Positions 60,176 through 64,000 of a DNA stretch of 64,000 nt are shown here, in pieces. Source of the stretch: Clostridiales bacterium SIT11 (GTDB taxonomy: Bacteria > Bacillota > Clostridia > Tissierellales > Peptoniphilaceae). The notes beneath the pieces are model-generated. The model saw nothing but the letters and a program-made list of their open reading frames with translations. It was not told the DNA's origin and did no database searches. Location: positions 496,001-560,000 of the forward strand of contig CYUK01000003.1 of assembly GCA_001299455.1 (NCBI GenBank), read 5' to 3'. Position numbers and translations under genes: made by a program. Each line of letters begins with the position of its first letter. The first letter of the stretch is position 1.

Positions 60176-60811
60176 TTAATATTCTTTTTTCTCCAGCAGA
60201 CTTATAGCCCCCCTTACTAGGCCATAAACCATGAGGCCACCAAAAAGGATACAAAGGCTGGCTATCAAAATCCAAGAGCCCCCTTCTATTTGGAGGTAGA
60301 TTTTTTGTAAAAAGTCTGTGTGATCACGGAATAGGTTGACCAAGACAACAAAGACAATGATCACTCCAAATAAAACGAACCGTCCCCTTTCTTCCCCGAA
60401 TTTCACAAGAAAAAGCATTTCAAGACTTCCTAGGAAGAGGTTGATCAATAAAATTCCTAGAAAAATAAAGGGAATGGTGGCCAGGTCCATTTTCCCTCCT
60501 AGAAGGCATTCTAAAGAGGTAAGTAAACTGGCTACGAGTCCAAAAATCAAGGGATAGGTGAGTTTACTTAAAATATAATCTCTTTTCTCAATGGGCATGG
60601 AAAATAGGTACTTTTGCAGGCCTTCTTTAGCATCTTTGATATAGGAAGTCAGCATTAAAACTTGGGACAGGTAGACCGCAGTCGGCAGGGTTGTCAGGGC
60701 CTGGCTTCCTCCCTTGACTAGGGCGTAGACAACAAAGGCGCCGATACAAAGGGTGGCCAAGAGAATGGTTTTTTTATTGGATTGAAAATCAAATTGCATT
60801 AAGCCCTTCAT
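60176..60811 (-). CDS. ABC-2 type permease of a YtrA-like GntR/ABC operon
   Basis: This 211-residue protein has six membrane helices (about 15-35, 45-60, 85-105, 110-135, 140-160, 180-200) with short loops. The FSMPIEKRDYILSKLTYPLIFG segment after the second helix is typical of ABC-2 permeases. Coupled to the ATPase by a 4-nt overlap. Substrate unknown; YtrA-type operons respond to wall-active antibiotics in Bacillus. Confidence 0.8.
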   Translation of the reverse strand: MKGLMQFDFQSNKKTILLATLCIGAFVVYALVKGGSQALTTLPTAVYLSQVLMLTSYIKDAKEGLQKYLFSMPIEKRDYILSKLTYPLIFGLVASLLTSLECLLGGKMDLATIPFIFLGILLINLFLGSLEMLFLVKFGEERGRFVLFGVIIVFVVLVNLFRDHTDFLQKIYLQIEGGSWILIASLCILFGGLMVYGLVRGAISLLEKKEY

Positions 60812-61656
60812 GCTTCCTTCCCCCTTACAAAGTAGACCATAATATCTTCAATCGTCGGCTTGTCCAGGTGTAGAGTTTTTTCCACCAAGTCTCTCTGGAC
60901 TAGGAGGTCCTCTCCAAAGGCATGGACCCGCCGGCCAACAATGGCTTCCTCTTTTATTTTCCTAGCCTCTTCCTTGGACAGGCTACAAAGGCCATATTTT
61001 TCCTTTAATTCCTCTTTTTCCTCCATAAAGAGGACCTGACCCTGGTGGATAAAGGCAATGTAGTCGGCTATCTTGTCTAGGTCCGATAAAATGTGGGAAG
61101 AAAGCAAAACCGTATGATTTTCGTCCTGGATATAGTCCAGGAGCAGGTCTAAAATTTCCTCCCGGGCCACAGGATCTAGGCCACTAGTGGCTTCATCTAG
61201 AACTAAGAGGTCTGCCTGGTGGGAAAGGGCTATGGTCATGGCTAGCTTCATCTTCATTCCCCGAGAATACTCCTTTAAGGCCTGGTCTTCCAGGAGCTGG
61301 AAGTTTTTTATATATCGGTAAAAAACTTCCCCGTCCCAATTTTTATAGACCCTGGAGCAAAACTTTTCCACATCCCCTAGGTTGACCTCTCCCGGCAAGG
61401 GAAGGTCATCAAAAACAACACCTATTCGGTCCTTAATTTCCACATCCTTGGGATTGGCTTCTCCTAAAATTTTTAAGTCTCCCTGGTCCTTGTGGAGAAG
61501 GCCCAGGAGAAGCTTGATGGTAGTAGTCTTTCCAGCCCCATTTTCTCCAATATAGCCCACAATACTTCCCCTGGGGACCTTCAGGTCAAGGGGCCCCAGT
61601 TGAAAGCTGTCAAATTTTTTTATAAGTCCTGTCATCTCAATACTATAGCTGGTCAT
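60808..61656 (-). CDS. ABC transporter ATPase (YtrB/BcrA-like)
   Basis: This 282-residue ATPase has Walker A IGENGAGKTTTIK, signature YSRGMKMKLAMTIALS (atypical LSxGQ), Walker B LLVLDEATSGLDPV and H-loop LSSHIL. The C-terminal ~60 residues form an accessory domain. The start overlaps the end of the GntR gene by 14 nt. Membership in the YtrB-like exporter group is inferred from the GntR partner. Confidence 0.88.
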   Translation of the reverse strand: MTSYSIEMTGLIKKFDSFQLGPLDLKVPRGSIVGYIGENGAGKTTTIKLLLGLLHKDQGDLKILGEANPKDVEIKDRIGVVFDDLPLPGEVNLGDVEKFCSRVYKNWDGEVFYRYIKNFQLLEDQALKEYSRGMKMKLAMTIALSHQADLLVLDEATSGLDPVAREEILDLLLDYIQDENHTVLLSSHILSDLDKIADYIAFIHQGQVLFMEEKEELKEKYGLCSLSKEEARKIKEEAIVGRRVHAFGEDLLVQRDLVEKTLHLDKPTIEDIMVYFVRGKEA

Positions 61657-62029
61657 AGGTTCCCTCCAAGTACATTTTTACTATATCCAAGACCTCTTCC
61701 GAAGAAAGGCCTGCTAGTCTTGCCAAGTCCACCACTTCTTCCAGGCTGGACTCCATTTTTCTTAAGTATTCCTCCCGAATCAAGTCCTTGTTTTGCTGGG
61801 CCACAAAGGTTCCCTTCCCTTGGACAGAGTCAATAAAACCTTCTTTTTCCAATTCGTCAAAGGCCCGTTTCGCTGTCAGCATACTAATCCGCAGCTCCTT
61901 GGCCACAAAACGGATGGAAGGAAGTTTTTCCCCCGGCTCCAGGTCGCCTCCAAGGATTTGGGCCTTGACCTGGTTTTTTATCTGGAGGTAGATGGGGTCT
62001 GGACTGGAATTGCTAATTTGTAGATTCAT
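61643..62029 (-). CDS. GntR family regulator, YtrA subfamily
   Basis: The protein has 128 residues from the ATG at 62029 (GGAGGAG 3 nt upstream; TTG five codons earlier). The winged helix is DPIYLQIKNQVKAQILGGDL, EPGEKLPSIRFVAKELRISM, LTAKRAFDELEKEGFIDSVQ, GKGTFV. The short C-terminal helical pair (about 50 residues) is the YtrA type, which represses an adjacent ABC operon. A repeat next to its -10 fits autorepression. Confidence 0.92.
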   Translation of the reverse strand: MNLQISNSSPDPIYLQIKNQVKAQILGGDLEPGEKLPSIRFVAKELRISMLTAKRAFDELEKEGFIDSVQGKGTFVAQQNKDLIREEYLRKMESSLEEVVDLARLAGLSSEEVLDIVKMYLEGTYDQL

Positions 62030-62050
62030 TTGCTCCTCCACCAATCATTT

Positions 62051-62098
62051 TCTTGTTATAACTGTTATAAGTATACCATAACACTTATCTACTTGCAA
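62051..62098 (-). promoter_or_regulatory. Strong promoter and putative operator of the GntR-ABC operon
   Basis: Minus strand: TTGCAA (62093-62098), 17 bp, TATACT (62070-62075). A direct repeat TTATAACAG/TTATAACAA follows at the start site, and GTTATAAC is itself palindromic. Good candidate for GntR binding. Confidence 0.75.
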
Positions 62099-62129
62099 GG
62101 CCCTTTAGGCAGGTGGGTGAACTTGTATA

Positions 62130-62158
62130 TTTAAAAAACCGAGCCAAGTAGGTATAAT
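62130..62158 (+). promoter_or_regulatory. Promoter of the CmpB-type membrane protein gene
   Basis: TTTAAA (62130-62135), 17 bp, TATAAT (62153-62158). It is divergent from the GntR promoter. Confidence 0.7.
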
Positions 62159-62220
62159 AGACTTAGGTTTTTTATGAAAGGCCTATATCCACCTTTAAAA
62201 ATTACGATTTGGAGTCTACT

Positions 62221-63204
62221 ATGGATCAGTTTTACTTAAACCAACTTATTCTTTTATTTTTTACCTATTCCCTGGCCGGTTGGGTCATGGAAGTGACCTT
62301 AAAATACCTTCAATACCACCGTTTTATCAACCGAGGCTTTCTCATCGGCCCCTACTGTCCCATTTATGGGGCCGGTGCCCTCATTGTCACTGTGGCGGCA
62401 AGGCTTCTGGCCCCCTATGACGCTTCCTACGGGACCAGTTTTCTCCTGTCCTTCTTCCTCTGTGGAGGCCTGGAATATGCCACCAGCTTTTACCTGGAAA
62501 AAAGATTCCATGCTCGTTGGTGGGATTATTCCCAAAAGCCTATGAACCTCCACGGCCGGGTTTGGATTGGAAACTTACTCCTTTTCGGCCTTGGAGGAAT
62601 GATGATTGATAAGATTTTCAACCCCTACTTCTTTGCCTATGTCAATCAATTTTCTCCTCGAGGACTCCAAGTATCTAGCCTTGCCATCCTCCTGGTCATG
62701 GGCCTGGATTATGGAGTTTCCCACTTTATTATCCAAGTTTTGAAAGAAGGAGTGGAAAGTTCTGAAGCTGATAAGAGTGAAGCCATTGCCAAGGAAGTCC
62801 GCTATCTCCTGGAAAACAAGTCTGTCCTCCACCGCCGGATTATGACGGCCTATCCAGAAATTACCTTCCGGACAGACCTGGTCAAGGCCCGTTTGGAACG
62901 TATCCGGAAGAATACAGACCGTCTCAAGGACCTGGCCAACAACAAGCTAGACTCTATTTCTGACCTCCTGGAAGAAACCTTGGAAGAAACCCATGAAAGT
63001 ATGGCCAAAAACTTTATCACCACCAAAAACCTCCAAAGACGGATCATTGCCCTTCAAGATGACCTCATTGAAAGGCTCCTGGCTGAAGACTTGACGGAAG
63101 AAGAAAAAGACCGTCTCCTAAAAGACCTGGGAGAGGAAAAGGAAATTTTACAAAGACGAGAAGAGGGTAATTTCCCCAGACTCTTCTTGAATAAACTGGA
63201 TTAA
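62221..63204 (+). CDS. Putative ABC-transporter-type membrane protein (ABC_trans_CmpB family)
   Basis: The protein has 327 residues from the ATG at 62221 (GGAG 6 nt upstream; a TTG lies four codons earlier). Five membrane helices occupy the first 190 residues, with the family pattern FTYSLAGWVMEVTLKYLQYH, FINRGFLIGPYCPIYGAGAL, LEYATSFYLEKRFHARWWDY and NLHGRVWIG. The C-terminal ~140 residues are a charged coiled coil. Despite the family name no ATPase partner is known and the function is undefined. Confidence 0.88.
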   Translation: MDQFYLNQLILLFFTYSLAGWVMEVTLKYLQYHRFINRGFLIGPYCPIYGAGALIVTVAARLLAPYDASYGTSFLLSFFLCGGLEYATSFYLEKRFHARWWDYSQKPMNLHGRVWIGNLLLFGLGGMMIDKIFNPYFFAYVNQFSPRGLQVSSLAILLVMGLDYGVSHFIIQVLKEGVESSEADKSEAIAKEVRYLLENKSVLHRRIMTAYPEITFRTDLVKARLERIRKNTDRLKDLANNKLDSISDLLEETLEETHESMAKNFITTKNLQRRIIALQDDLIERLLAEDLTEEEKDRLLKDLGEEKEILQRREEGNFPRLFLNKLD

Positions 63205-63209
63205 GGCTG

Positions 63210-63246
63210 AGGAGCCTGGACTTTTTATCGGTCTAGGCTCCCTTTT
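63210..63246 (+). terminator. Terminator of the CmpB-type gene
   Basis: GGAGCCTGGACT / GGTCTAGGCTCC stem followed by CTTTTT. Confidence 0.8.
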
Positions 63247-63255
63247 TCTATACCT

Positions 63256-63290
63256 AAAAAAGACCTCCTTACTTGTGTAAGGGGGCCTTT
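63256..63290 (-). terminator. Terminator of the heptad-repeat protein gene
   Basis: CCCCTTAC/GTAAGGAGG stem (loop ACAA) followed by TTTTTT on the minus strand, 15 bp after the stop. Confidence 0.8.
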
Positions 63291-63304
63291 CTTTGGGCTT
63301 GTTT

Positions 63305-64000
63305 TTATTTTAATTTTTCCACAATCCGGTACTTGCTGTCAAAGTCATCGGTCGTTCCTGTAAAGGAGGCATTTTCCTTGGCCAGGTCAGACATGGTGTC
63401 TAAAATTTCCTTAACTTCTGGAAGTTTCGCCGTCTTCCGGTCCAGTTCATCAATCCCTTTTTCCTTGTATTCAGCCATTTTTTCAGCGAAGGTTTGGCTA
63501 GATCTTAAGAGGATTTCACTTCCATTTTGAAGCTTAATGCTCCCTTGGTCTAAGTCTCCGACTCCCTTGTTGAGTTTTCCAATTCCAGTCCGTAAAGGAG
63601 TCATGCCTTCATCTTTTAACCTGGAAATTTCACTTAACTTCTTGGACTTTTCCTTAAATTCATTTAAGGCACTGGTTAAATCTTCTGCTCCCTCATTGAG
63701 TTTGCCTGAATTTTGATTTAATTCTCCTATGCCACTGGCAAGGGCTTGGGCTCCTTCTTGGCTTTTTCCTGTTCCTTGTCGTAATTGACCAGACCCATCT
63801 TTTAATTGACCTGTAGCTACATCTATTTTTACTAAGGCATCTGCCAGTTGTAAGAGTTGGGAAGAGTCAAATTGGCTGGTCAGTTTTGTAACTCCTTCTT
63901 CTACAGAAGGATAAATGCTCTTAGATCCTTGGTAGAGCTTGCTTGAGCCTGCTTCTAATTTTCCAAGTCCTCCAGGAAGTTGTTGGATGCCTTCATTGAT
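63305..64000 (-). CDS. C-terminal part of an XXXLXXG heptad-repeat surface protein (MMPL/YhgE-like), cut by window end
   Basis: 231 codons are open to the window edge. The sequence is a run of seven-residue repeats of the form L..G...L..G (INEGIQQLPGGLGKLEAGSS, LKDGSGQLRQGTGKSQEGAQ, LASGIGELNQNSGKLNEGAE). Repeats of this kind form the extracellular stalk of MMPL-type transporters and YhgE/Pip proteins. The chain ends DDFDSKYRIVEKLK without a final membrane helix. Which parent family applies depends on the part outside the window. Confidence 0.7.
   Translation of the reverse strand: MNEGIQQLPGGLGKLEAGSSKLYQGSKSIYPSVEEGVTKLTSQFDSSQLLQLADALVKIDVATGQLKDGSGQLRQGTGKSQEGAQALASGIGELNQNSGKLNEGAEDLTSALNEFKEKSKKLSEISRLKDEGMTPLRTGIGKLNKGVGDLDQGSIKLQNGSEILLRSSQTFAEKMAEYKEKGIDELDRKTAKLPEVKEILDTMSDLAKENASFTGTTDDFDSKYRIVEKLK

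Noticed and set aside
1-64000. CRISPR array, tRNA or rRNA genes
   Set aside because: Reading through the window showed no regularly spaced repeat array, no cas genes and no tRNA-like cloverleaf or rRNA sequence.

Overview
The window reads as chromosomal DNA of a low-GC, Gram-positive-type anaerobe (Bacillota; a Tissierellia/Peptoniphilaceae-like Clostridium relative is my best guess). Supporting signs are strong AGGAGG ribosome-binding sites, TTG and GTG starts, S-box (SAM-I) and RFN (FMN) riboswitches, ECF vitamin transporters, a YkuD L,D-transpeptidase, VanW/G5 and CvfB proteins, and a class III polyhydroxyalkanoate synthase. The genus is inference. Two composition classes are obvious by eye: a moderately GC-rich core (about 3.8-25.0 kb and 51.5-64 kb) and clearly AT-rich accessory DNA (1-3.8 kb and 25.05-51.5 kb).

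Region 1 (1-3.3 kb) is one end of a Tn1549-like integrative conjugative element: VirD4/TcpA start, antirepressor, PcfB (DUF3801), DnaC-like loader, RepA_N initiator and a small membrane protein. It abuts the 3' end of lysS. The lysS C-terminal tRNA-binding extension shares the AT-rich composition of the element, and the composition change falls inside the gene.

Region 2 (3.4-25 kb) is core genome: greA-lysS; P1 peptidase, a pantothenate-type ECF S component, coaX and dus; an SteT-like exchanger; a bifunctional penicillin-binding protein; ribU with an FMN riboswitch; PepV; an L,D-transpeptidase; a RodA/FtsW protein with a structured leader; metK with a SAM-I riboswitch; panC with a PanS-like carrier; an EndA-type nuclease; a MerR regulator. 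PanC plus two carriers plus CoaX suggests that CoA is made partly from imported precursors.

Region 3 (25-51.5 kb) is a composite mobile and defence island at the 3' end of rlmCD. A 234-bp segment containing the last 11 codons of rlmCD is repeated at 36.0-36.2 kb, which splits the island into two tandem units. Both units have the same order, read away from rlmCD: defence genes, a decayed mobC-relaxase module on the + strand, a LuxR-type regulator, then ABC transporter genes. The outer unit (36.2-51.5 kb) carries IetAS (AAA ATPase plus subtilase), a DUF4393 remnant, an IS200 copy, an XRE/DUF2178 module and a two-component system with an antimicrobial-peptide-type ABC transporter. The inner unit (25-36 kb) carries AbiE (antitoxin intact, toxin split by an AraC-type gene), a three-gene operon (HTH, HEPN-type Abi_C protein, SF2 helicase with C-terminal PD-(D/E)xK nuclease), a fragment of the same response regulator, and VanZ, small membrane protein and EcsAB-like genes. 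A 15-bp box lies exactly 20 bp upstream of the -10 hexamer of three promoters (28.7, 39.8 and 42.1 kb). It ties the two-component system to both ABC transporter operons.

Region 4 (51.5-64 kb) is core again: rlmCD, cvfB, a conserved unknown, VanW, nth, queG; a phaJ-phaE-phaC operon; a YtrA-like GntR/ABC operon with a strong promoter; a CmpB-type membrane protein; and the C-terminal part of a heptad-repeat surface protein cut by the window end.

The strongest candidate for an undescribed system is the HTH-HEPN-helicase/nuclease operon (29.9-33.6 kb). Next are the shared regulatory box and the operator/C-terminal-HTH logic of the IetAS locus. No tRNA, rRNA or CRISPR array was seen.
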